From: Musa acuminata AAA Group | Taxonomy: Eukaryota > Streptophyta > Magnoliopsida > Zingiberales > Musaceae | NCBI RefSeq assembly: GCF_036884655.1 | Contig: NC_088344.1 | Location: forward strand, 34,643,501-34,707,500 | DNA: 64,000 bases | Direction: 5' to 3' | Part shown: positions 22,520 to 33,514 of the stretch, piece after piece | How the letters are laid out: each line of letters opens with the position of its first letter | Numbering within the stretch: position 1 is the stretch's first letter | Notes under the pieces: generated by a model | Told to the model about the DNA's origin: nothing | What the model saw: only the letters and a program-made list of their open reading frames with translations | The model's database searches: none | Position numbers and translations under genes: made by a program

Positions 22520-23470
22520 GAGTTCCAGCTAAAGGGATTGGTTAGATAAGCTTCGTTATCATGGGAAGAATTGAAATGTTTGACCTTTGACTCCGTGAAG
22601 ATTATCTTCACACATCATCCCATATCTTCCTTCATGAGATTCGCATGTGGCTTGACGAGCTTCAAGCTCGAAATGGTGGCCCTGTCGAAGCACATCCGTC
22701 TTATCCTTATTACTTTAATCGGTCCCAACCAACCAAATAAATAAATATAATCACTTGATTATATTTGGTTTAATAATTATAAATCAATTTTTCTTTAGGG
22801 TGGAGATGATGGTGTTATTTCGTGGCATGATATGATTGGAATCAAATGGTTGTGTAACTTTCTCTAATTTTGAGTTGTCACTATCAACCGGCCAATACTA
22901 TTTCACGTAAAGACTAAAAACAAGAATAAAAGAGTTCTCAAAGTCCAGCCAAACTCTAGAATGCTCTCTAATCACGCCAGTAATCCCTAATTACTTATCG
23001 CCTTTTAACCTCTTATTAATCCTTAAATTCCAAAAATCAACATCAAGTGGACTCAGATCGTGCTAATATTATATATAAATAAAATTAAATTTATCTCACT
23101 GACGTTGATCGGGAAACCACCACTCGAAGAGACGGGAATGTGTTACCTGAATCCATCGTCTCATGAGAGTGTTCCGAGTTCTCGCTGAAGTGATGTCTCC
23201 AGTGACGGACATCGCGAATCTGTACGACGAGCTAAGTGCAGCCGAACGCGTGGAATGGAACGAGTGGGAGGTCTTATTCTGATGCCAAATTTGATTGGGA
23301 CGAGTTTGGCATCATCTCTTCTTGTGTGGTTTTATGGATCAAAACTTATCACAAATTACAATCCTGACACTCCCGTGACTGCCGGGCATCTTTTGCTGCT
23401 TTTTCTGTACTCGTTGGACCAAAGTTGGAGACTTAGATTATGATTCAAGCACTTAATCGAATCTAGATCT
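22520..23470. other. Intergenic DNA, nothing recognised
   Basis: AT-rich non-coding sequence between the G-box/GA region and the putative TATA box of the sialidase-like gene. I see no gene, terminal repeats or RNA gene. A 62-residue frame at 23255-23443 has no recognisable motif. Confidence 0.5.
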
Positions 23471-23475
23471 CATCA

Positions 23476-23482
23476 TATAAAA
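23476..23482 (+). promoter_or_regulatory. Possible TATA box of the sialidase-like gene
   Basis: TATAAAA within CATCATATAAAAATGG, 287 bp upstream of the chosen start codon. This would imply a leader of about 260 bp containing short upstream ATGs, so the assignment is tentative. Confidence 0.4.
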
Positions 23483-23768
23483 ATGGCCTACGAGGCTCTT
23501 GCTTTACCACCAACCTATGATTTAAAGTTCCAAGGTTGCATCACAGTCTACTGACCGTCTTCTTCTATTGCTCACAGCTCAGAGTGTGTCAGCTGAAGCA
23601 CGAGAAGAGATCTTGAGCAGAATGCGGTCTGCTACTTGATCACCTCCAATTCAGCTGCCGTTGATGGATGATTGAGACCTCCGGCCAGGTTTCATGTCAC
23701 ATTCAGCATTTTGATCGGCGTATTGTGACGCAGATGACAGGTGTGGGAGCTGCGCGAGGTGCGTCTGG

Positions 23769-25589
23769 ATGATCTCCAAGGGTTTCTCGTGGATGGTGGT
23801 CTCCAGTATCGCAGTGGTCTCGCTCCTCCTCCTTGCATACGGCATCTCGACACCGTCCTCCGGCGTCAACATCGACGACGACCGATTTAACTCTTACAGG
23901 TGACCTTCCTTTTCGTCTCATCACGACTCCGTCATGAATGTTTGACCTGCTAGTGCGATGGACGGTACAGAAAGCAAGTTCCTTCTCCGAGAGCGATGGA
24001 GAGCTCCAATGACAGCATGCAAGGAGGCGACAGGATCGGCGGCAGATGGGAACTATTGAAGGAGGAGTTCACCTTCACCATGAATTCTGCTCCTTTCAAC
24101 AATTGTCATGCTTCTACCATCGTCGAGGCAATCCCTTTCCGCCTGCACCTTTCCTTTCTATGCTTCACGGGAAGAGTTTCTTTGAAGATCATTTCAGCGT
24201 TTTATGTGTGTAGATCGAGAAAGATCATTTCTTGGTAGGCTACTTTGGAGGTTCGATTGAGGGTGCCCCTGACGTCAAGATCTGGTTGCAGAGATACAAG
24301 GTAAGATGCAGCTGACCTATCGTCTTCGTCCTCATTGCGCAAGTCTCCTTTTAAGATCATCATTTACAGTCAGTGCACATACGGTGTGTAGGATGGCCAT
24401 TGGAGTCCTCCATCTGTAGTCGATGAAGAACCCGACATTCCCATGTGGAATCCTGTTCTGTTCAAGCTTCCATCCGACGAGCTGCTTCTCTTCTATAGAA
24501 TTGGACCAGATGTGCAGAAGTAAAAGTCCCCAACCCATACCTTTCTTGAAATGAAAGCTAGATGAGTGAATGCAAGTTGGTGCCAAATTACAATTTGCTT
24601 GCACAACGCAGTTGGAGCGGTTTCGTGAAGCGATCACTCGATGGTGGCATTACTTGGCAGGAAAGGGAGCAACTTCCCCCTGGAATCCTTGGACCCATCA
24701 AGAACAAGGCATGTGTCACCTCGAAACCTTGTCACCTCTTTCTTTCCGGAAATCAGCGAGGACAGTAATGCTTGATGCATGCAATCTGTGCTGCAGCCCA
24801 TCTTGTTAGATGGTGGTCGCCTGGTCTGTGGATCCTCGGTCGAGAGCTGGAACTCCTGGGGAGCATGGATCGAGGTAGGCAGCTGGAAATGTCGTGCTCA
24901 TACATCATATCTAGAGCTTGATCAGTCACTCGATGGTTACTGAAGGTTACCGAAGATTCCGGCCGTTCATGGAACAAGTACGGGCCTATATTCGTCGAAG
25001 ACGAATCGGTCAGCGTGATTCAACCTTTCCCATACCCGACCAAGAACAGAAACTTGCGTGTGCTGATGCGGTCGGCTTTAGGGAGGATCTATCTTGCAGA
25101 GTCCTTCGACGGTGGTCGAAGCTGGAGCTCCGCGAAGCCAACTCAACTCCCCAATCCAAATTCAGGTCCGTAAGATTCATACTTGTGAACCGAAGTAGAT
25201 TCTTGAGGTCACGGCTGATGATTTAAGGTGATCATCATAGGCATCGATGGAGTAAAGATGAACGACGGCCGGCTGCTGGTGGTCTACAACACGGATTCAA
25301 GAGGAATACTTAAGGTGGCATCTTCTGCGGATGATGGTGATTCTTGGGAAGAAGTGATGACACTGGAGGAGGGCTCGATGGAATTCTCGTACCCGGCGGT
25401 GATCCAAGCCATGGATGAGCTCATTCATGTCACCTACACCTACAACAGGACTCAGATCAAGGTAATGCTTCCCTCTTGCTTAACCTGCTGGTTTAGCTTC
25501 GAGGACATGGTCTCGACCTGTGGCTGAGGAATGTAGCTTTCTTACTTACTGTGTTGCAGCATGTTGTTATCCGACCCGAAGTGTTCTGA
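23769..25589 (+). CDS. Sialidase-like BNR/Asp-box repeat protein
   Basis: A six-bladed beta-propeller protein of the sialidase superfamily (BNR_2 type). Its real substrate in plants, which lack ordinary sialic acid metabolism, is unknown. Exons: 23769-23899, 23992-24127, 24214-24300, 24392-24519, 24612-24708, 24797-24874, 24946-25165, 25241-25461, 25560-25589; total 1,128 nt, 375 residues. N-terminus: [11 protein letters not shown] and a hydrophobic run to about residue 26 ([14 protein letters not shown]), so secreted or membrane-anchored. Conserved start of the propeller: HASTIVE, then FLVGYFGGS. Asp boxes (S/T-x-D-x-G-x-x-W): SLDGGITW 169-176, TEDSGRSW 221-228, SFDGGRSW 272-279, SADDGDSW 321-328. 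[20 protein letters not shown] spans exons 5-6. Exons 2 and 5 seem to end at GC donors. Start is the first in-frame ATG after an upstream stop. It points away from DUF506 and toward the bHLH gene. Confidence 0.88.
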
Positions 25590-25899
25590 GATCATGAATC
25601 GGGGATCCGTCAAATCGATAACGTTCAGTGGTATTTCGATTCTGATAATGTCGAGAGAACAGAAGCACTGCAAGAATTCAATTCTTGGGAGTTGTGTTTT
25701 ACAAAGCAAGTCCCATCGTGTTTCGAATGAATAGAGTCCGAGTTTCCGCCTGTACCCAAGTGTTCTATATCATAGTTTCTTGGGACCTTTAACATGAAAT
25801 GCTTTCTACTCTGAACCATGCAGTGTAAACAAACATCAAGAATGCACCATTGGCAGTACACAAAGAACATTCGAGTTGAAGAAAATAATCACTGTTTTT

Positions 25900-28600
25900 A
25901 TTGTTCACCATCTGTAATATGATTCAGTTTATCCGTGTTTTATTTCTGCCAGTATGTCTCAATACATAGTTTGATTGATAAAGCTTTCTTGATACCACAG
26001 TTTTGGAGATCATGGGGTGTTAGTCTCAATCTTGAGTGTCGATGACGACTTTCCTAGATTATGTCCTTTGATCATCTTACAACTCTGATTAATCTGCACC
26101 TCTTGTAGCCAGCCACCTTCCCTAGGTAGGATTTGAGCTGAAAACAAACCATGATTTAGCATATGTTTTTCATGAGACCGGTCGATTCTGTATGTTCTTA
26201 GAACGACGATCTCGGTTAATGAAAACAAAAATAACTAGATTAGTCTGCCCAACCTTAGTTTTGGTGCAAAGACATAAGAAAACACAATTAACTTCACTGG
26301 CAGCAAGGTAAGCAAACCTTTTTATTCAAAGAAAACAGGGGAAAAAAAGAAGAAGAAGAAAAGATGTTTGATCAGTCTCTTGCAGACTCAATTTATTTTG
26401 TCCATACTGGATTCTCATAGTTGATAAGTGTATTCTTCTCTCCCTGTATGTGATATTTTCTCCCCTACAGGCATGATTATTTTATTTAGTGTCATCACTG
26501 ATCTCTCTTTCTCTCTCTCTCTCTTATTTTCCTCTCTTCTTTCTTGAATGTTTAATTAGTTATGCCTATCAACCTTCTTATGTAGCTAAGACACCATTGT
26601 TCACTTCAGTTGATAGCATGCACTCCACAGGATGAACCAATTCATTCATGACCAGCCTTATGGAGCCATTCAAAAGATGGAGTCCACTTCTCAGATTGAG
26701 CAGCAAACAAGTCCTAAAATGAATGCTAGTAAGGATAAGTGTAAAGAATGCCACCAAACCCAACCAAGATGCCATAAGCCAGTTGTCTGACAAATCTGAG
26801 TGTTCAGGTTCTTGGATCAGACGCATGAAAAGGGAAGAAGGCTGCAGGAGAGAAGGTAAATAGTTCGCCTGTAGGATCCACTTGCAGATAAGAGTGGCCG
26901 ACCCATGATGCCAACATGGTCCTTCCTGCTGCTCTGTATGAGAAAAGGGGAGACAAGCCTTCAAGTGGATAAGAGGCAGTGTCCTGTGTCTGCTGCTGAA
27001 CTAGAAAATGCTAATGATGTGCAAAGCCCACCCATCACTCATTTCACAGTGTCCCAACAGAAGAGGACTCATATCATGGCAATCATGGACCATGAATTCT
27101 GATGGAAGAAGTTAAGGCACTGTCTGATATCAGTTCTTTAGGATTTCTATTGAATGTGAGTGATGGCCAATCTTGATCTTGCCGGATTCTGTTGCAGTGA
27201 AGTTAAAACTAATGATTTCTTGTTGAAGCCTCTGTTCTTCCTTTTGAACTTGACTAATACGTAAAGCAGCATGGAAGAAAAAAAAGGAGAATGTTGATGC
27301 CAAGTGATGAAAAGCATGACAACATGGTGGATCGATTCCTTTCTCCTAGCAGTTCATCTTTTCTTTGGACCATCTGATTCAGCATCCTCAAGCACTCTGA
27401 ATTCTTGATGTCTGTCCAGTAAAAAGTGTGGTCCCAATTATGTTTCAAGATTTGACATGGAGAGAGAGAGAGAGAGTGTGTGTGTTTTCGTTCTGACTGA
27501 ACCTATCCAGTTGAGGACGTGAGCTTTTTTTCCTCGACATAATTGATCTTGTGCTACTGATGAACTTGCACTTCCAAATAGGAGGAAAAGAACAGGATAG
27601 AAATTGGGAAAAGGTGCAAGACATGGCTGGCCAGAATCAAGGGGCAGCATAGAGGAATGACATGACACCTTCCATGTCTGCTCTTCTTTAGATGCCTTCA
27701 GACAACGAAAGCTTCCTTATGAGTGCATCTAAAGAAACCTGGAATTGTTCCTGTCAGAACCTGACTGGATTTGTCACAGCAGCCTATCCTCAGAACAGAT
27801 GCTCTTACACTGAGGGGCACACAGAGCTGGGGATATACTCTTCTTTTCCACCCGCATCTGGACACACATTGTGTTCCTCCACATCAGTTTTGCCTGTAAA
27901 GTTAGAAGGAATGTGGTTCCCCAAGACCAAAAGGACCTAATGGGCATTGGATTGTGTCAGCCTCTGCTTTCCTGACCTGGTAAAAGGATTGAGATTGCTG
28001 TGACACAAGTGAAGGACAGTTTGATTTGGTGCCCAAGAGAGTTGTTGATAGGAAGGCAAGTAATTTTGCATTTGATGATGGCCTGCTTGAGAAGATGTGC
28101 TGATTTAGCCTCACAGGTAGTGTCAAAAATTCTCATCCATTTGTATCTGCAAATTGCAGGGAATAATATGGCACACATTTATGCCCCATCATCAATCGAT
28201 CTATCTAAGACATATGGGTCCTCTCTCAGCAATCATGCAGCAAAACAATTCACCAACAGCTCTTCATTTTACCACACTCTTCATGCGTAAGAAGAAATGT
28301 TATGGAAATTGGCAGAACAGCACCATGATGTCAAATCTGTTGTTGTGCTCATTATCTTACAATCACGACAAAGTTCGAAGCATCTTCAGGAACACTAAAA
28401 GTAAAAAAAAAGATCATACAATCGGCAACCGACCAGCCTCCAAAGAATCCTCGGCCTAAAATGAATTGGAATACAAATGGCAATCTTCTTAGATCTGGAC
28501 ATTGTTAGCTCAAAGCTTCTCGCATGATCCTCCCTCGGTGTCCCTATATGTACAAATCAACTCGAATGATTCACGGCTAACGCTTCCCTGAGCTGTCGAC
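25900..28600. other. Convergent intergenic region, no gene recognised
   Basis: About 2.7 kb between the sialidase-like gene (plus) and the bHLH gene (minus). It contains (CT)n near 26505-26523, a GA/GT tract at about 27460-27485, and several short frames without domains, codon-phase continuity or splice-supported partners. Presumably it holds the 3' UTRs of both flanking genes. Confidence 0.5.
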
Positions 28601-28725
28601 CGGGGACCTGTATCAAATAGTAATGAATCAGTGTTTTCCAAGATCACCCATGGAAGTTGACAGTAACAGAGTAGCCTTGTGCTGTAACCTTACCAACCAA
28701 AGCTCTGAGAGAAGATGGCAGTCTC

Positions 28726-30543
28726 CTAGTTTTGTCCTATGTCCATGTGAGTTATGTTTTGGAGGTCATCCTCCCAGAATGTCCCCAGCTGAAAGTTCAG
28801 CAGCCACCTCATGTCAGAACAGTACACCAAGGAAACTTCACCACACACCCATGTCACTCAACATTCTGTGCAAATGTTCACCTGGGACGATGCACTCTCG
28901 AATCCATCAAGGAAAGGCTGGTGTGTGCTGAGACCTTGATGGAACGTGGAATCCAGCAGGTTCACTGCGCTTTGGGTCTCCATGCCATCAGGCAAGACAC
29001 AGTGGAGAGAGGCTCCCTGTTGAGAATGGTCAACACATGGTGGTGGTGCGTAAACACAAGTCTGATGCATCTGAATGTTACATGCTTTTTTAGATCTCAA
29101 AGGGTAGTAAATTGACCAGCAAAGAACAGATTAGAGAAGAAAAATTCTCCATCTTACATCTTTAGGAAGGAGATTTGCCAAACTGTCGATGTCCAAGTGT
29201 GGATTCACTGTGGCCAGCTTCATGGAAAGAAACTGCAAGAGCAACAAGTCTCAGATGCAACTCAGATACGAACTGATACCTTTGTCCGTGATGATCGTAC
29301 CTCAACTTGGCGCTGCAATGACTGCACATAGTTGATGATCTCATCGAGCATGACCGCCTTTCCGGTTACCTGCACATCTCAAACTCAGATCAAAGTCCTC
29401 GGAAACTGAACCTTCCAAGCTCATTGCCGATGATACCTTGTTGCATCCTGGGACCAGATCTTGCAGTAGCTTCATCCTCTGGCTTATCTTCTCTCTTCTC
29501 ACCTGGCAGATGACAGAAAGAAAGCATTGACGAACGAAAGCTGGTGCTTTTGACATTTCGGTATCGGAGTGGCAGCCATTTATTTCATACCCTCTCGGCA
29601 AGGCTGTGGCTATCTGTCGCTTGGCCCCTTCTTGCCCTGACATGGATGAAATCCTTGGGTGGCTCTGGGGACTTGGCAGCAGCATTCCTGCCCTGTTTCT
29701 GGCCACCATTGCCATTGCTGCTGCTTCCATCATTCTGCTCCACCTTTGGTTTGAGTGCATCATCTTCATTTCCGTTCTTCTCGTTGGAACGACATCTCTT
29801 CGCATCTTCCTCTGCCACCTGCAACATTACAGTCTAAATCTTTGTTTGCAGGTTTACCATTCAGAAAAGAGCTAATTTGGCTCGATCGGAGGGTGTTTGC
29901 TTACCTTAGGAGGATCCATGGCGGAATTCGCTAGACCAACCTCCTTGGCTTTGCCCTTCGGAGGAGCTTTCCGTTTCTTTTCGCTGCTCCAAGCAGGAAC
30001 TCCTAAGCTTACTTCTCGGCTGGCCGGATCAGATACAGAGGATTCCTCTCTCGCGTTCATCGATTCGCCATTGTTCACGTCCAACTGCAATCTATTCTGT
30101 GCCGGGATCTCCCTTCCAATCGGGAGTCTACTCGTCTGCAGAGATTGGCTGCTTGCCGTTCTCGACAGCTTTTCGGTATCCAGAAACCCAAATTGAGTAG
30201 CGAGATGGCCATAATTCCGGCTGCCAAAGCTGGAGAACCTCCCTAGGTCAGCCGAGAACTGATCCAAATGTGTCAGGAGCATCGGGGTTCCCGACGGTGG
30301 CAGTCCTCCCATGGCCTGCTGGGGCTGGAGGAAATGGCCCGCCATGGACAGATTAGGTCTCGGAGGGGAATTGAGACGAACACCAACGTGATGGGAGTGC
30401 GGCAATCTTCCCACGAGCTTGTGAACGGCCATGCCATCAACGGAGCTCAGCGACGCCTCAAAATGGCCGGTCGACTCCATCGTCTGCTCCCAGTTCAGGT
30501 CGAGGAGGCACGACGGCAGTTGATCCGGCGGTCCGCGATACAT
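28726..30543 (-). CDS. bHLH transcription factor (CIB/bHLH49-62-77-like)
   Basis: A nuclear DNA-binding protein of the plant bHLH subfamily that includes the cryptochrome-interacting CIBs and bHLH49/62/77. These bind E/G-boxes and promote growth or flowering. Exons: 30543-29905, 29818-29591, 29502-29437, 29369-29301, 29232-29158, 29070-28882, 28788-28726; 1,329 nt, 442 residues. The basic region is [18 protein letters not shown], then [20 protein letters not shown], with the H-E-R contact residues intact. The HLH continues through [20 protein letters not shown] and [15 protein letters not shown] (about 268-334). N-terminal half: low-complexity activation-type region beginning [20 protein letters not shown], with a basic cluster [15 protein letters not shown]-terminus: conserved FWEDDLQN. 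An in-frame ATG 29 codons further upstream exists, but MYRGP... is the family start. Confidence 0.93.
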
Positions 30544-30887
30544 CTCCGGCGAGGTTTGCTTCTCCTTGAAAAAAAGCTCTCCTTTTTCTAGATCAGAGCA
30601 CCAAAAAGCAAGAAAGACCACAGAATTCACCGGGGTTTTGGAGACTTCGACGAGAATTCACCGCCAGAAGCAATGCTAGTAGCGAAAAAACTCAGCTTTG
30701 ACAAGGCTGAGCGCTCGAAAGCAAGAAACAGCACCGAACTCACAGCAAGAAGTGGAACAGTAGCAAAAGGAGGGAGCTTTCGGGAGCACCGAGAAAAGAG
30801 AAGAACAAGGAAGGAGAAAGGCAGAGGGAGCGAAGGGAAAGGGAAGGAGGGGACAGTAAAGTTGGGTAAAGAAGAGGAAAAGAGATG

Positions 30888-30896
30888 ATTTTAAAT
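30888..30896 (-). promoter_or_regulatory. Possible TATA box of the bHLH gene
   Basis: The minus strand reads GCTATTTAAAATC, about 350 bp upstream of the start codon. It implies a GA/TC-rich leader of about 310 bp. No better candidate is visible nearer the start codon. Confidence 0.4.
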
Positions 30897-30899
30897 AGC

Positions 30900-33060
30900 T
30901 GAGGAGAGGTGGAGGACAGAAGGGAAAGGAGGAGCTGCAGAGCTGACCTTTAATGTGAGGTCACGTATGACAGAGCTATTTGGGGAGGAAAGTAAGGAAG
31001 GAAGGGGGCGGTGTCACCATGGATGCCAAGCCATGGACGTCAAATGCAACCACTGTCTTCGCTGTGGCCCTGGAAATCCTTGTGGGCATCAGCTCAGATT
31101 CTGTGCCATTAAAGAGGAAGGATGTGAAGGGGCTGTGAAGAAGCAGAAAAGGTGGGAAGGGGAAGGTTTTGAAGGGAAAAAAGTCAGATTCTTTTGCTTC
31201 ATTGTTTATGCGATATCATCCTCCTTCATATTATTAGCATTGCAGGGTTGGGTGGACCTCAGCATCATCAACTAACTCATTGTTGAGACAGACATCTAAA
31301 AAAATCTCCTTTTGGTTCTCAGCACATTTCTCTCTCCCCAATGTGGATACAGATACCACATTGAGGCTCTGAATTATATCAACCTTGTTTCCTTCCCAAG
31401 TAAATTCGATGTCTTCCATGGCAGACAGCAAGTCATCCGTTAGACAGGATGTGACTTCACAGAGCTCGGTGATGTTAGAACGGGAAACACAGTTGCTTCA
31501 CTCATACTCCTCTTCCCCATGGTAGACTGCAGGGGCAGAAAAGGAGGAGGACTTGTTTAGTGGGATGTGAGGACTACAGGACTTTGAGATGGTGAAGCTG
31601 CTGTCACCTAGCCAGCAGCATCTCTCCATTATTTTTTCACCTGCTAATCTTCATCATCTTATTCTATTTGCAGAGCCTCGGGATTGCTGCGGACAGTCAC
31701 ATGCAGGTTGGCCGTATGCCAATTCCCCATTTGGTTTCACTTGGAAGGAAGGAAGGAAGAAAAGGGTGGGCTTCCACCCATTCCTCTCTCTCTCTCTCTC
31801 TCTCCCTCTACACAAGTCCTATATTAGTACACTTATTCTCCCTAATCCTTAGTAATATCTACTCATCTCAGATCCTAAGCATTGTTAATAGTAGAAGAAG
31901 GTGGATTACTTCTTCTCTAATTCAAAAGGCAGAGATGCAAACTGGAGAATTCAGTATTTCTAAAATAGAGACTTAAAAGGCCAAATTTTAGACAGCATAA
32001 AATTAACTTAATTTGATTTATTTTTTTAAGTATCATCATACTTGAAAGAGAATAAAATTCTATTTAAGGATAAAAAATACTTATATTTTCAATATCTTTC
32101 GTTTTAGATGCTTCTGACAATAACTTTTTGATAGTTAAGTTGGTTTTATTTTTTTATTATAGATGAGAAATACACATATATATATAGTTTAAGAGCTCAA
32201 GTTTTGATTCTTAATAAAAAAATATAATTATCGATTTAATGAGAAAATTGATCGAACCGCACGTATCGATTGTCGATCGATCAAAAATAATGATTATCAT
32301 AGCATTTATTTTTACTCATGAAAGGTTAAAACAATAAACGATATATGATCGACAAGTTGGTGTTCGATTAAACCCGAAAGGAAAATAAAAAGAGAGATGG
32401 CCAGAAAGTCCTCTATTCGATGGGGTGTAAACTTAAAAGAAATCAATCCGTTCCTTCCAAGTCAATCATTGCACTTATAGTCTTCAACAGTTCCCCGGAA
32501 AACTCGGTTCTTGTCCGGTTGTGATCGCTGTTACGTACTCGAAAGACTTCCCCACTCTTATTTCCCGTTAATTTCGGTGCGGTTTGGGGCTTCCGAGAAC
32601 CGAACTTTGCATACAGCCAATCGAGCCATTAAATGTTGGCTGCTGTGCTGTGTCATCTCCACAGGTAGTAGCTTCCCTGCATGCCTTACTGTCTTCTTCG
32701 CAGATAGCAAGTTCATGTGATCGAATAGGAAGTGTGATGGTGTGTTGCGATGTCTCTTCCTGGAGCTGTCAAAAGGTGGAGTTAAGGGCATAGTATCAAA
32801 GCTTGGAACCTGAGGTTAACAATTAGATGAGCATGGTGAACTTTTTGTTATATATAAATAAACATATGACCACATATTTGGAAGCTATTGATTGGCTCAG
32901 TGGAGTTAAAGAGCATTTAGTTTAATTTTTGAAATAAAAAATACTGTAATTGTGATGCATAAGCTCCTAATAGAGTTGTATAAAATGTGACAAATAAATC
33001 CCTTCGGATAGAAGACAAAAGAAATTTAGTCGAGTTCAAACCAATATCTTCTTACGTATA
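30900..33060. other. bHLH upstream region, otherwise empty
   Basis: Upstream DNA of the bHLH gene. It holds a (TC)n tract at about 31784-31804 and, beyond about 31980, AT-rich sequence up to the LTR retrotransposon. Frames of 65-106 codons occur, but none has recognisable domains. Confidence 0.5.
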
Positions 33061-33066
33061 ACTCAT

Positions 33067-33514
33067 TGTCACACGTAAAGTTCTCAACATGATGTTTGAT
33101 GTAATATTTATGTATGTCTGTGTCTTTCTGTTTGTTCATGCTTTACACAACATGTAAAAGAACATTCGAAAGGCTTAACAACCCCATTTTAGTTGGGTTT
33201 GATGGTCTTCTTAGGCTTGTAAATAAATGTTGTGTCATGTGGACACTTGTGAGAGATATTTGGTTTGTAGTGGATAATTTTGACCCTTTGTTGTATAATC
33301 GTTCGGAGCTTGTAAAGTTTGTTTGTAATTTATATTGTCTATGAAGTGTTTCATGAAAGGTTTGATTGTAGATCTCGAGTGAGGCACTTTCTCTAACCCG
33401 TTTTCTCTTTTATAGGTCCTAAGGGACCATGAGAGATTTCGGGGAGGCTGACCTTTGCGGATGGATACGCGTAGGTGCCGCACGACTTAGGCAAAATCGT
33501 CTAAGTCCATAATA
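33067..33514 (+). repeat. Left LTR of the LARD-like element
   Basis: 448 bp, starting TGTCACACG. It contains about 90 bp (around 33109-33198) that has no counterpart in the right LTR, where GATGTAATA joins directly to GTTGGGTTTG. It ends at the position matching the terminal CA of the right LTR, just before the primer-binding site. Confidence 0.8.

Noticed and set aside
26578..28460. A series of 65-128 codon frames between the sialidase-like and bHLH genes
   Set aside because: Not connected by plausible splice sites and without recognisable domains.
29341..29805. 154-codon frame antisense to part of the bHLH exons
   Set aside because: It runs across exon-intron boundaries in a different phase; only short pieces coincide with the true bHLH frame.
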